The notes beneath the pieces were generated by a model. It saw only the letters and a list, made by a program, of their open reading frames with translations. It had not been told where the DNA came from and did no database searches. Made by a program: the position numbers and the translations under genes. 64,000 nucleotides of DNA from positions 27,550,501 to 27,614,500 of the forward strand of contig NC_056539.1 of NCBI RefSeq assembly GCF_910596095.1. Reading direction: 5' to 3'. Source of the stretch: Thunnus maccoyii. Taxonomy: Eukaryota; Chordata; Actinopteri; Scombriformes; Scombridae. The stretch's first letter is position 1. Each line of letters begins with the position of its first letter. Positions 14,801 to 28,500 of this stretch are shown piece after piece.

Positions 14801-14963
14801 TGTAAATAACAAAAGTAATTTAATCGATAACATGCTGCAAATATTTTAATAATAAATTGGACTCATATTGTTAATTGTTGCAGGTTTAACCATGAAAAAT
14901 GACAGTTACCTGAGTTAGAGATACCAATGCTAAAGAAAAGCCTATGGCTCCCAACAATCCCAT
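597..14963 (-). CDS. fndc7-like: FNDC7-like secreted multi-FN3 protein (3' end beyond window)
   Basis: Nineteen coding exons read on the minus strand, in order: 14963-14910, 14799-14781, 14608-14348, 13983-13723, 12221-11952, 11514-11251, 8683-8565, 8429-8288, 7305-7039, 6921-6661, 6538-6278, 6023-5772, 5432-5172, 5072-4809, 4048-3788, 3688-3428, 3315-3058, 2154-1891, 854-597. All have GT-AG borders and compatible phases, giving about 1419 codons in the window with no stop, so the gene runs off the left edge. Exon 1 encodes the signal peptide MGLLGAIGFSLALVSLTQ, with A at -3 and G at +4 around the ATG. Sixteen FN3 domains follow. The first three lack the family cysteines. The other thirteen carry a PC-x-P start, an LxCG motif and many N-glycosylation sequons. 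The product is probably extracellular; its ligand is unknown. It is a tandem paralogue of the complete fndc7 at 22.5-32.7 kb and resembles the fndc7-related genes of other fish. Introns over 300 bases hold only the repeats listed separately. Confidence 0.88.
1624..1690. repeat. Dispersed retroelement tail fragment
   Basis: Contains TTTATTGATCCCAGGAGG followed by GAAATTTAGC, a motif that recurs in teleost interspersed repeats. It lies in the 855-1890 intron of the FNDC7-like gene. The family is not assigned. Confidence 0.4.
4111..4200. repeat. LINE/SINE 3' tail remnant
   Basis: GTATTGAGCTATATAAATAA followed by three and a half TTGACTTGAC-like pentamers (4180-4200) is the usual 3' end of teleost L2-type LINEs and SINEs. 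It is intronic in the FNDC7-like gene. Confidence 0.55.
8288..8683 (-). CDS. fndc7-like: FN3 domain 5 of the FNDC7-like gene, split over two exons
   Basis: Exons 8683-8565 (119 bases, phase 1 to 0) and 8429-8288 (142 bases, phase 0 to 1) together encode one FN3 domain. It starts VPCPPKKLELLRDC and contains ECLTEDNSC then VCGRHYYFTV. A 135-base intron interrupts it after the strand ending KAVDSQ. Every other Cys-type FN3 domain in both fndc7 genes is a single exon, so this intron looks like a later gain or a retained ancestral domain intron. The joined length, 261 bases, equals the standard module. Confidence 0.85.
8755..8819. repeat. (GATA)16 microsatellite
   Basis: An uninterrupted run of about 16 GATA units in the 8684-11250 intron of the FNDC7-like gene. 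The rest of that 2.6 kb intron shows no recognisable exon or element. Confidence 0.95.
13005..13345. repeat. Probable interspersed repeat with recurring CCAGGTTTC
   Basis: Between a TTCACATGCACACTAGTATC-like left end and a GTTTACATGTGGAAC-like right end, the motif CCAGGTTTC or close variants (CAGGTTTCT, CAGGTTCC) recurs several times, with GTTTACATG at intervals. I believe it is a common teleost non-autonomous element. It lies in the 12222-13722 intron of the FNDC7-like gene; the remainder of that intron is featureless. Confidence 0.5.
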
Positions 14964-15224
14964 CTTTGACAGTGAGTGCGGGATTACAATTAGTTTAGTA
15001 TACAAGGGAGTCAAATACAAAAGGTGATCTGGATTCTTTTGAGCTATAGTCCAGGATGCGTGAGAACCAATCAGTATTCCCCAAATGGGGACAGGCTGTC
15101 CCACCAACAGCCTCAGGCAGTCACAGCTGCCCTGAGAACTGAGAACACAGCAGGAGGGCGGGATGGAGGGCGGGATGGAGGGATGAGAGTTTGGTGAATT
15201 TACCTGAAGTCAAGATGACAAGAT

Positions 15225-15333
<109 letters not shown>

Positions 15334-16910
15334 CTCTTATGCATCTACTAGTTTGTGGGCTATAACCTCAATCAAGGTAATTTCTTCTCATCATTGATCA
15401 GTCTGCCTGCTTATAGAGTTTCAGAGTGAAAAGCAGCTTGAGTGTTTCAATGTGTTCTGAAATGTGTAAACTTGAACAAGTCTTGTCTTTGCTTTCCCCC
15501 CCAAAATATTAGTCTTATACTGATTCTTGTCTTGTCTTGAAACAAATTTTCAGTATTAAATTTAAATCTAAATTTAAAAATCTAATGTCCAGAGGTCCTG
15601 GAGAGATCCTCTTTAACAGCTCAAAAACATGCTCATCATTTTTTCTTATTTCTTATTTTTTCTTTCTTGATGATTTTCCCTAATTCTATGACAACTGCTT
15701 ATAAACATGATTTTGAACTGATGGCATGTTTCAGAAGTCTGCTAGACCTTTTGTATATATTAGATTGGTGTAGTCTGCTGCACTTATGCACACACACACA
15801 CTTACACATGTAGTCAATCGTCTATTTAATCTATATCCATATTTAGTTTATATAAGTGTGTGTGAAATATTTCATTACTCACTCACTTTACGGTAATTTA
15901 CATATTTGTCACCTTCATCAAATGTGCAAACTCAGTTTGTGGCGAAGGAAAGGGATAATATTTCAATACATTTTCTATATATTGGGTTTCAATATAGTCA
16001 GAAGAAAAGTGAATATATTTGAAGGCTGATCCTGCAATTATTATCATTATTTTACATCATGATTGTGGTTGGACACTCTGGAGACAGCCAGTACTGTAAA
16101 TGGACTGTGACTTTGTCAAATTTCCATTTAAAAAATCAAGAAAGAACTTTTATACTCAACAAAAGTTTCCATTGTGACAGCCAATGCTCTGCAAACATTT
16201 TGCTTTTAAAATGAGCACAACAAAATATGGATACAATGTGATAATAATATCAGTAAATTTCCAGGCTTTTAACTGTAAATATTGTGACATTTTGGTTCAG
16301 ATTTCAATAACAAAGGTCATGTTTTTTTTTGTTATTCTGTTTACTACTAGTTGGACTGTGAGAAAGAATATGAACATGATAACTTTAGATCTTCACTGAG
16401 AAAATGGAGAAAGCTCTTGTGGAAAAATGTTCAATATACAATATGACATATTTGTCCACATTCCAGTGCAGGCTTTACTGATCAATCAATGTAACACAAG
16501 TGGCAATAATGTCTTTGACACATGAACTCAAGGGAAAAGGTATCTGATGATCCACTTTAAACATCAGGGATTCAGTTCAAACTGATCACAGGTGCCTGAC
16601 CAACATTGATCTTATCACAGGAATGTCATAATGTCTTCATTCAGAAGACACAGACTTTCCTGACCTACTAACACAACTCACCCCCCTTAAACATCAGTCA
16701 TTGTGTCGACCCGAGCCTGACATGTGGTACAAAAACTGTCAAAACATTATATACGTCATCCATTTCTCTCTTTTCATGTCACTGTTGTAGTCAGAAGTCC
16801 TCACTTTGTTTTTCTCTCTCCATCCTTCCCCCCGTCCTTTTTTACTGTAAATATCACAAATCTGAAGGCATGCTGCGACTTCGCACATGGCCATGTTTCT
16901 GCATTTGCTG

Positions 16911-16928
16911 TTTTTTTTTTTTTTTTTT
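16911..16928. repeat. Poly(T) tract
   Basis: Eighteen T in the intergenic region; possibly the tail of a minus-strand retroposon, but no body is recognisable. Confidence 0.7.
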
Positions 16929-19040
16929 CATTCCAGTAACAATGCATGAGAACACAGAGAATGACCTGAACCAAAGAGATAAAGGCTTGGGAGGGGCCAC
17001 TCAAGCAAAGGAGACAAGTGCCACTGAAACCGAAGTCAAGAACGCAAACTTGGGAATTGGGACTCCATCTAAATGGGATGTATTGTACTTATAAAACACA
17101 TCCTGCTTTGAACTGTTGCTAAGTTGAGTCTTTCTCAGAGTCTTAGCTTTTAAAGTTTGAATGTGTTTAGTAATAGATTTCGATGAAAACTGAATTTTAT
17201 TTCCTCTTAGACTGACTAATCCCTGAGCTGACAGTATATAGGCTACATGCTGGGCTGAAAGGGATCTTTTATCACAGGAGAATAAAGGGCTATCACCTCC
17301 TTGGTCCTCATCGTGTATTAGAAAAAAGGAAGTCAACATGAAAGTGGATATGGGATATGGGAACCTGCCAGGAAACTTAAGCCACCCCGCTTAAACAATA
17401 GAGCAATTTTGAAGTGCAGTGAATAAGGACAAGTGATGTGAACACCTTTATATTTCATTGTATTTTCATGCAGCTGCGATATTGTCCTGCCATAGACACT
17501 GCTACAGGTCACAGGTATTGAGCATCTTATGATGCAACAATGCACACATTTCTCGAGTCACTTAAGTCACATAGCTGTCTGCACCTGTTCTTAAAAAGTG
17601 ATATTACAAGACAACAGGGTTAAGTGGATTTTTTCTGCTGACCTTTCTGAGGCATCATTAGAAAACAAGTGGAACATTGTCTTCCAAACACGATGTGCAG
17701 AGGCCATGTTTCCAATCAGTTTAAAAAACGTTGCTGCTGTCTGTAGCTGAATAATAGTAAGGTCGAAGTCGACACTGCGGAAGAAGGTGCTCAGTAAGTT
17801 ATTTTGGGATTCACAGGTTGAAAGACTTTGGACTTTGGACGCTGTAACGCCTTGTTAGACTCTCATTTATTACAGTTTTCAGCTGTGAGATATCCGTGTT
17901 ACAATGTGAAGTAGGTTGTAACTGCATATTGAAATACAGAGAGTCATTTAAATTCTGTTGAAACAGTTATAGGTATCCTAGATGGCTAAAATATTTCATT
18001 TTTAGTCTGCTTTTTTGTTTACCCTTGTGTTTAGTATATTTTTGTTCTAAATTTGGGTCTGGTTGCCATAATCTGCCACTTTCAAAGAAGAGATATTTAT
18101 GTACTGTATGTGCTTTATATTTACTTGTTGTTTGGCAGGAGATCGAGATGAACATCACTATCATTATACATCTCACTGTATATCATCATATTGGTTTGTC
18201 AATGTTTTTACGACGGGAGAAACAGGTTAATTAAAGATATTATAGGATAAGTCCAAGTATTGTTAAATTTGAAAAATTATTCAATGCTAAAAATAAGTTT
18301 GTTAAAATAATACTTATTACTTTTTGTGGTTATTGAATCTTTATTGTAGTGGCGTTGTTTGCTCATTTTTATATTTATTTACTTATCATTTTCTTTTTTA
18401 TTAAAGTGTTTAAGAGAGTTTTAATGCAACCACTGGACAATAAGTGTCGCTGTCCACTTGCCATACTTTAATCCTGTTTCTTTTGTATTCTCTCACTGTT
18501 TTCAGTACTGTTTGTTAATTAGCCGGATCTCTAAAAACATGTGAACAATAAAGTATTAATAAAAAATGGTAGAAAGTTAGTTCCTTGATTGCTTTCATGT
18601 TTAGAAGGACAAAAGTCTGTAAAACGTGGGGAGTTGACTTACCAGAATTTACTCCTGAGAGTATGACGCTGAACTGAACAAATCAATGCAATGGGAGGTA
18701 CCAGCTGACAAACCCACTATCATCCACCCTCCTTCATTCCTGCCGTAAGCAATCAAAATAATGAAATAATGAAATGTGAGATCAAAATATTTGAAATAAA
18801 GCTAAAAAAGAAAAATGCTGTTCTCTCTAAAGTAATTTAGATTATATTTACAAGAAATACACCACCGTTTTTTCTAACTTGCACTTTAATGAGAAAACAA
18901 AAGTTAACATGTGAGAGGCATTGGCTTGGATTACTTATTATACTGTGACAAAGCATTTTTCACAGCTCACCAATGATGGCATCAGATCAGGTCAGATACG
19001 CTTGATAGACCCTCAAGAGACTTGTCAAAAGCAGGTTAAA

Positions 19041-19061
19041 AAGAAGAAGAAGAAGAAGAAA
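19041..19061. repeat. (AAG)n microsatellite
   Basis: Seven AAG/AGA units in intergenic sequence. Confidence 0.85.
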
Positions 19062-20342
19062 TGGGGCACCAGGACGACTAAAAGGGGTTTTGGCCATTTG
19101 CTCTGAACTTTAGTTTGGTGTTAGTTGTATCGTTCCACTGTTTCCTGTCATTGTGTCATCAATGTGTTTTCTAGGAAGTAAAAGATGGTACACAATAAAA
19201 CATTCTAAGTGAATGCAGTTTGTCTGTTTCATAAGGATATTATACAAACTTCAGTTGTTGCAAAACGTCTGCACTTTGTCATTATATAAACATTCTCACA
19301 ATGGTAGTATTTCCAATGGCGGGACATTACGTAAACTGGTAAAAAAAAAAAAAAACACCCTCCAGATTTGGGTGAAGAGAACTCTCCAAGCTGTGCCTCT
19401 CAAATAAATGCCACCTTTTTGGTTGAGTCATGTTCCACATTTTTGCTGTGAATGGCCACTATTCCCCACAGAGATTCACCATAGTATCATAATTGACAAC
19501 CTACACTGTTTACAGTACACGGGAGATAATACCAGGTCCATCCCTTTTGTGTTCAGAGGGATTTAAGCCAACTGAAACCTGTGTTGTGAAAAAGAGGCAG
19601 GGCAGCATGTTTCTGATCTGGGTGCCCTCTGAAGCTGGTGGCTTGGTGTTTTATAAGGGTAAATATACTGAAAAATTCAGAAATATTTTCATTGTTATTG
19701 AGTGTAATTGGCTCATTGTAAAGGGAAGTGAAGGTCATTCAAGTGGTTGACCTCCAGAGTAAAAAAAAGAAAATGAATTATTCATTAATCTACCTGTTGT
19801 TAACTTTTCTGGTTCCTGTGATGAATGTTGTTGTGCACGTGAGGAAACAGCAATCTGAACACGAAACACAAGTTTTGTGAACTCATTGTTTCTGAGTCAC
19901 TACTGGACGGAGTATATCTCTCTTAATATCCAAAGAATATTGTGTGGAGTGAAATGTTTTAAACACTTTGACACAGTTTGGCTCAACATCAGAGTTTGGA
20001 GATGTGCATATAAAGTTATATATTGAATCTGAACATCAAACACAAGCTACAGCTACACAGAAAATGCATCTGGTATCTTTCTTTAAATTAAAAAAAGGTG
20101 ATATTTCAGTTACTTATCGCAAACATCCACCACAATGAGTTTTATTTTAAAATATTTTGATAAGGTCCTGAAACCAAGAGATTCCTATTGACGTAACCTC
20201 CATATTTACAGCCAAACTATACTTGTACTACTACTACTTTTAATAGTGCATTTGACACAATGTTCACATATTCTGCTTAGAAAACTCCAATAGAAGGCCG
20301 ATTTAAGTTTAACTGACTGACCTTTATGTTGTAAAGGTAATT

Positions 20343-20680
20343 TCTTCCTCCGGTTGTTTGAACATTAAACATGGTGTCCCACAAGGCTCTATACTTAGCC
20401 CTCTGATAATCAACATGTATAGTAATATACTAACTATGGGGTGAATTCAACAGGGGGCACAATATAAACTACCACCAATATGCTGATGAAATTCAACTGT
20501 ACATCATCAGTTATTGTCACCAGATGAGTCAAATCCCATAACTTTCATTTGTGTTTTGACGCTATAATAATAGTCCCATAACTTTCTGCTAGAGACAAAG
20601 GACAAAACTCGATCCTTGGTAATTGGACCTGAATTAAACATGAGGAAACTCTTTACCAACCTTCTTTCAGTGTTAATGTA
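20343..20680 (+). mobile_element. Degenerate L2-like LINE reverse-transcriptase fragment
   Basis: Translated pieces show the classic non-LTR RT motifs. HGVPQGSILSPLIINMY is read from 20370. QYADEIQLYI (the YADD box, here YADE) lies near 20475 in another frame, and KTRSLVIGPE is near 20610. Stops and at least one frameshift separate them, so it is a dead relic. It lies between the two fndc7 paralogues. Confidence 0.8.
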
Positions 20681-21364
20681 TGAAGAGGAGGCAGCAAGTA
20701 AACAGTATTGGTGTTAAAGTAGGATTCATCATGCTTTCTATTATTAGAGGAACATAAACAAACACAAGGCTTAAAGTCAATGGTACATTTTTGTTCCCCT
20801 ATAATAGTGGTAACCTAAAACCTAAAACATCAGTCCATGTAAACGTCACCTCATGTGGTGAAACAATATTAAAAATGCACCAACTGCCATAGACTTAGTG
20901 TTAATGTGATGAAACTCTACAGTGTTTCTGTCTCCCAGATTACTATTTACACATGTATTATTATTATTTTTCAATTTTAGATTCATCACATCATTTGCTT
21001 TTGACTTATATCATATAGGGAAAATCATTGATATCCTTCCTGTATGATACTATTTAATGTCTGCTTTGCAGTATGTGTAATATGCTGTTTGGGGGTTGTT
21101 CATATTGTTTGGTCTTGCTGTGCTTTTGTTGGATATTTAGAAATGTATCTTTGTTAATCCGAACCATTGATTGGTAGAGTGTTTCCTCAAGGTAGTTAGG
21201 GGTACACCAGGTATTATGGAGACGAGGACATGCCTCTCCACCCAAGCAGACAGACAAGTTATGAAAGATTAAAGCATACAGGGTGGCCTGTCTTTCCATC
21301 ATAAGTGGGAGCTGTACTGTAAGTAAGTGTGGACAGGCCAAGATTGTGCACAATTATGTTTTAG

Positions 21365-21367
21365 TGA

Positions 21368-21407
<40 letters not shown>
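21365..21407. repeat. (GAAA)n microsatellite
   Basis: About ten GAAA units in the intergenic region between the fndc7 paralogues. Confidence 0.95.
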
Positions 21408-22485
21408 GACAAAACAAAGATGTGTACCCTGCCTCATCAATAGCAGGTTTATCAGAGAACCTTACAACAACCAAAACCTTGAACTTTTTTTTTACTGATG
21501 CCGTGACAACAATTTATTCAATAACATCTACTCATATAATAGATATTCCTTTAAGAATCTGTATCATAGTGGGATATTGTATATACTGTAATGTAAACAA
21601 TGAGCAAGATCTTGATAAATCAACATACTAAATTCTGACTGAATTTAAAACTTAGTTTCTCTTCTGTTATTTAATAGAGTTCATGTATATGTGCAGAAAA
21701 AAAAACACAAAACACAAATATGATGCTGGGAATTCTTTATTAACAGAAACTGGAATAATGCATCAGGTTTACACAACCAGATATATTCCAAACTGTTAAA
21801 TTCATCCTGAGAATAAGCAACAGCTCACTCTGTATATTGTAGACAACAGAGTGACACATGATGAGCAGCACTCATCATTTATCCTCAGGAGGCTTCCTAC
21901 TTGGGGCTGGAGCTACAAAATTTGTTTTAATTTAGTCTCAAAATTCAGGAGCAAAATATTTTATAAATTGTTGAAATTGGCCGCTGGGATACTGTTACTG
22001 TTACTGAATTTGTTTCGCTAACTGAGGTTTTTGTCAGTTACAGTTACAGTTAGTATATTTATAGTTTGTCTTTTACCCAATAGCTCAGTTATATGCTCTT
22101 TTGAAAATTCATTTTCAATTGCCCAAATTAGTCAGTACAGCATAGAAATTTAGCTCTACTTGTTCATGGATAAAAACTTTTTTTATATTTACCAAATCTA
22201 TACCATGTTTTTGCCTCATGATTCATCTTTTGATTAGTACACACAGCATTTTCTCATGCTTGTCCTTTATTTTATCGTATTTAAGTACTTGATCATGACT
22301 GTTGAGAGATGTTTTGCTTTGCCATCGTACACAAGCATCATTTAAAGGGAGGTTAACAAGACTAAACAATTTGTCAATCATGTTTTTTATCATTGCTCGC
22401 CATGTTATCCCACTGTGTGTCGTTTGGTAGACTATCATCCATGTATCATGGCCAAAAGACTGGCATGTTTATGTCAGGTTGTTCT

Positions 22486-22491
22486 TTTATT
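22486..22491 (-). promoter_or_regulatory. fndc7: Polyadenylation signal for fndc7
   Basis: TTTATT on the plus strand reads AATAAA on the minus strand, about 47 bases after the fndc7 stop. This would give a very short 3' UTR; more distal signals are possible. Confidence 0.4.
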
Positions 22492-22537
22492 TACGGTATC
22501 TTTCAGACTGACTTCATTCTGGAGGAGCAGGGGTGAT

Positions 22538-25500
22538 TCAGGAGGAAGAGGAGGATGAAGAACTTGTATTACTTGACAGAAGGCTGTGAAAACAAAACAT
22601 CAAAGATTTAGTCAGATTCAGTCAAAATTTTACATTTAGTGCGTTTTAATTTAAATTAATTTTTATTAATGTAATATCTGCAAAGCCATGAATCAATTTT
22701 AGATTTTAATTCTTACGCAGAACATTTTTAAAAGAAATCTTTCTTTTTGGCCAGCAGAGGGAGACGCTGTGATGCAGTTAAGAAAACCAGGCGCATAAGG
22801 GAGGATGTAGTCTGAGTTTCTGCCATAATTTAAACATCTTTAATCAAACAAACTAATGAAGGGCCAAGAAAAAGTTTTTTGGGGGACAAAGTTATTACTG
22901 GCTTAAGAAAGCTTTATATTTTCTCTTCTCAATCAACAGTTAATCATCAGTTGATTAATGTATTAATATATTTACTTACCATCTGCTAGTCCAGACTTCT
23001 CTTCCCTCTGTAAATCACTGGAGGAGAGAAGATTGAAATGATATTAGAAAAATCATCCAACATCATATATATATAACATCTATAAAGATAATACACAGGA
23101 CCTACATTACACACTGCACATTGAAGAAAATTGATACATTATCCAAATTGTGTTGGCATGGTTGTAAAGTAGAGGGTACGCTGATGAACTTGTTGTGTTA
23201 CTGTCTTCTTTTCAAGCAGTTTTGGTTGTATGTCACTGAAAACTTGTCATGTTTTCTTAATATAGATATCAAATCTTGTCCAGTAACTTGTATACTAAGT
23301 GTGAAAATGGCCATTGTGCAACCAGAAATTGTACATAGTATTATAGCACTGACCTTCCTGTCAGCCAAGCGGATCATTTTAATGAACTGGAAATGTAAAC
23401 CGAACTGGTTCAGTATGAAAACTGGCGTAAGGACTTTATGGACTTGCTATCAATGGAAGAGGCTGCTCTAATTCTCCAAGACGTTGACAGGCCTGATGGA
23501 CTTCACGGTCCCTGGAATTTTATTAGATCTTGTCTTGCGAAATTTTAAATTCTGTATTATTGAATCTCTGTTTTTATCTTCTGTATCCACCTCCCTTTCA
23601 TTTTTTAGGGGGTTTTGTATTTTTCTTTTTTTTTTTTGTATTATTGTCACTGTCACCTTTTTGTTATTAAAAATTATCAATTAAAAAATAATATTTTGCT
23701 AAAGCATTTACCATTAGGTGTTAGAGACAGTTGGGTGATTTTTTAAAACTTTAAATAGCTTTACAAATATTTATGCAGATTGAAAGTTGAGGATTTTAAC
23801 AAACTCACCTGTGCCAACATTGCTTCCTGAACAAGTGACTGAAAAAGCAGAAACAAAGGACATTTAACCAAATTTCAAAATGTTTCATCCACAGTCAGAA
23901 TTCAAATAATTCATAAATCAAACAGTTTGGAAATGTCCTTATTGCTTTGCAACAATACTATACTTTATTCCCAATGAAGGTGAATTCAAATCCTTCATAG
24001 AGGCAGATAAAATGACTGAAAAACATTGTCAGGTATAAGCACACAGCTGCTTCATGCGTCTCCAACTATGTTAAAACTGAACACAAGTATCATAAAACAT
24101 TATGAAAATATGTTGGAGCAGTATGATCTGAGGGTTAGCTATTGTAAATACACACATAAACTCCACTGTCATACCTGAGTACAGTCTCTGAGGACAGAAC
24201 AGGACTTTGCTGCCCTCTGATGTCAGCGGGGCCACCACTACATGATACACATCCCCACACTGGACGCTGCCAATATCACAGCTGCTCTCCCCGGAAGATG
24301 CATCGCACGTGTAGTTGTTGCTGCTTCCCACCATCTCTGCAATGTAGCTGTGGCTGCTGCCGGCGCTGCGCCAGTACACCCGCAGAGAGTTACTGGCCGT
24401 CCTGTACAGCCTGACACCTGACGGACAGCAGGCACCTGTGAGAGAGAGAGAGACTCTGATGAAGTGATGTGTGTCTTTCTTATCTGAATTCATATTTGCT
24501 TTGTGCAACAGAGACATGATTTAGTTTGTGTGTGACAACTTTGAAGACAGTGGGGTTTTTTTGGCTTTTTGGCCTTACAACTATCTCTAATATCATGAGA
24601 TGTCACTGCTGCATGCATACTCAAATAGCACAGGTTGTGCTGAAAAGAAGGATGTTAATTTATTGCCTGTGCCTTACAGTTATTCATTTATACATATATA
24701 TACATACATAACATTTAGAGATCCATATTACCAGCATTAAGGAAAACATGGCTATAAACTCCAGAGCGTTTTAAGGGTACCACATGTTGGTGGATATTTA
24801 ATTTATAAAACTTAAGTCAATAAACAAAAAACTATGTCTATTCCAAGGAAGGTAAGTCTGAATCCTTAAATAAAATATCATTTTGATTACATTTGTGGTA
24901 CATATTTCAGGGATCTGTTCATTATGAGTAACAATAGATGAGAAAGGCAATTTTATTTTATAAAGAGGTATGCCTTTTATTTCTATACTGCAAGTATCAT
25001 ACCAATTTAAATGCATAAAAGTGGCCAGACTTTTATAATTCTTAAGATTCATGTTAGTTTTTGAAGTCTCACTTCTAAGAGAAGCTCTTAAACTGCTTCC
25101 ATATTTCAAGGAGCATACTTGAAATGAAAGACAGAATAGTGCTGAAATATTAGAGTAATGTAAATCCTTTGATTGTGTGTAGAGGGGCCTCTGAAACTGC
25201 ATTTATACCCTGCAACATTAATTACACTCTCCATTCAAACCAATGTAGCTCTTGAAGGATGTTAAAGATTTATAACAAAAAACCTGCCGTCTTCTCATTG
25301 GTGGAAACCATTATTACTCACTGGACGAGAAGCCCTGATAGGTGCAGTTGGAACTGCGCCCGCTGTGGCTGAACGCCTCCATTGTGACGGTGTAGTTTGT
25401 GCCACAGGTGATGCATCCCATGAGGCAGTGGGAGTCCTGGGTGTGGCAGCGGGCGTGACCGCGCGGTGATGTCAGAGAGGTGATGAACGTATGTGCACCT

Positions 25501-28500
25501 TTGGCGTGAGACCACGAGACGTTGGTCATTGCCTGAGTGACCTGAGCCACTGATAGGCTCACCGGACAACAGGGTTCTGTAAAAGAAGATGATATATTGT
25601 GTGTTTTAGTGTTCAGATTATAATTAATATAGCTGCTGTAAAGTTGGAATGGAAATAAACATGGGGGAAGTATTAAAGTGTTTAATTAAAGGGGCACTCC
25701 GCAGATTTTACAGCAACATGAAGTTCAGTTTACTCGTCATGAGGAAAGTTGTGACTGTCTTCTGTGCCCTGTGTTTCAAGCTGGAGGTGTATGCTTTGAA
25801 AATAGTGGTCGTTTAGGATGCAGGAAGGGTCTAATGAAACGCACACTATCCAGTTGCATTATGGGATATGTAGGATTCAGTGTTTTTTCACAACAGCCAT
25901 ACCTATACACCCATACAAGGGGCTAAAAATCCAGTTGTCTTGGTCTCTTCTGCTTTGGTTGTTGTTCCTCACCTTTATGAAAGTGCAATACTAAATTGCT
26001 GTAGTGCTTTGTAGTATTTTTTTGATTAATTGCAATTAATTATTTGTCATTTACAAATTAATTGCAATGCCAAGAATACATTATATATATAGTGAAATCA
26101 TCATTTTTGACATCAGTACTCTGTGTTCGAAATCATAAACGTGTTTAACTAGATTTCAGCAGCCGCATAATGTTAATTTTTAGAATTTAAATTTATTTAA
26201 CTCTGATTATTTTAACATTTTTGCCACTTAGTAAAATATTGCATTTTTCTGAGTTACGCATGTTGTTCGAGTTCAATATCAGATTTTATGGCAGCCAATT
26301 AATTGCTGTCAAATCCTGTCCTTCCTGTAGATAATTACATGCAGACAGGTGACAAATATATATAGGGCACAAGGAGTATGACTGAATGGTTTGAGGAGTA
26401 TGACAGTGATGAGAATCATTTGCTATGGCCTTCACAGTTACCAGATCTTGATGTATTTGAATATCTATGGGATAGTAGATGTAGTGCACCTCAGACTTGC
26501 AACTGTTGCACAACATCACTAAGACACTTCATGTGAACATGTTAATTGAATGGGTCAACCCAAACCTTTGACGGCTCACCTGTTTCCAGAGAGTCAGAGT
26601 AGCTGGGTAAGCTCTGGCCGGCGGCGCTGGTTGCTATGACGCTGACTTCATAGGTGGAGCCACAGGGAAGCTCAGTGATGTCACAGCTGCTTCCACCGGT
26701 GGTACAGGTGTGTGTGCCGTCATCTCCCGACGCGCTCACAGTGTAAGTGGCGGCGCGGTTGTTTGCTGTCCAGCTGACACTGACGCAGGAGGAGTTTTTC
26801 GGATTCAGTGACAGATTCGTTGGCATGCAGGGAGCTGGCAGCGAGGAGGGAAGAGAGGAAATACCTTACTGAGTGTCCTTACATGGTTGTTTACCTACTG
26901 TTTAAATGTTTGAAGAACTACTGGTGAAATGATGATGAAATGATTGGGCTGTAAAGGTAAAGATGGAAATCATTCTCATATGCCTATTGTAGTTTCATTA
27001 AATATACAAAACAATCAGCCAAAACCATAACGGATAGTTAATTAAATTAATTAATTAAATTGAATCAATAAAACTACTAATTGCTACATCAAAAAGTTCA
27101 TCAAAACCTTTGTAGTTATTTATCAAAATGAAGAAAAATCAAAGGCAACTTTATGCTTTAGTAGTGAAATCTGAATAATTCACTATATATACAGTATGGA
27201 GCCCTAATACAATAAGTATCTGTATTTTCATCATGTAATGTTTCATTTCAATAGGATTCAAGTTTTTTTCCTATTCGCTGCTGGGTTTTTTTTTTAGATT
27301 ATGAACATTTTGAAATAGGAGGTTGGTTGGGTGTATCTGTTGCATACACGCACATGTGCATTGAACTATTTGTCTAAAGGACACTGCCCAACTTGAATGA
27401 TATTTTTTTTAATCTGCAACTTGTCTGGAAAATCATCTTTGTGTGTGTTTTCTACCTGTTTCTTTGGTGTGAGCTTTGCATGCACGGTTACATCCACTGA
27501 TATCATTACAGGGTGTCACCACCACGCTGTAGGGACTGTCACAGCTGAGGTCAGAGAGGGCGCACACAGGTGCCGTGTCGTTACACAGGATGACCTCTGA
27601 ACCGTCCGCCGCCCGAGTCTCATACAGCTCTGCCCCCCGCGAGGCTGTCCACATGATCTCCAGAGTGTCAGTGCTCACCAGGGAGACGGACACACCCTCT
27701 GGACAACAGGGCACTGAGGGATACAGAGGATAAACAGGTAAACACACATAACCACAAAGAGAAATCTTAAAACATGTCACCTCTGCTGCTACTTACAGGT
27801 GGTATAGTTGAGAATCTCTCCTTGAGGACTGCTGCCGGCCTGGTTGAAGGCGAACACAGACATCAGGTATGTGTAGCCACACTGACAGTGGTAGGTGCAG
27901 CTGTTGCTGGTGGTGTTGCATGTCTCCTCACCGCCGTCACCTCTCTTGATGTAGGCCACGTAGGAGTCGGCATGAGGCACCGTGTTCCACGTCAGTGTGC
28001 AGTTTCCTTCTGCCGGCTCCTCGAGAGCCAAAGACTCTGGTGGGCAGGGGACTGACAGTACAGGACAGCAGGGAAATTACTCACAATCACAAACTGACAG
28101 TGTTCTCAGTGTTGCCCAGTGTTGTCACAGAACTACCACTGCTGTTCTAGTGCAGTATCGGGTTGTTTTTGTCTTTTTAACACAAAAAAACAATACAACC
28201 AAAGATATCAAAGTAATACTCACCTTGGTAGAAACATAGAAAAATCTTAAATGGTTAACAAATCTCCATCGTGTCATGGTATATACTCTATCTCTATGTT
28301 GCACAAGAATATTTGGTGCCACCTACTGTACATCTGTGTAGTGTTAAATCAATGCCAGGAAAAAAATAAAACAGCATTAGTTGATAAAACTGTTCTCCTA
28401 CTCACAGGTGATGAACACCTCGGGGCTGGATGGGTAGCCGCACCCAGCCTCGTTTGAAGCAGTGACCTGGATAGTGTGTATCTGCCCACAGCCCACTGGA

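Noticed and set aside
17001-17339. 112-codon minus-strand open frame between the fndc7 genes
   Set aside because: No domain, AT-biased composition, no splice partner in phase with either fndc7 gene.
21365-21407. CRISPR-like array
   Set aside because: GAAA, GATA and CA tracts are simple microsatellites without spacers; the organism is a vertebrate.
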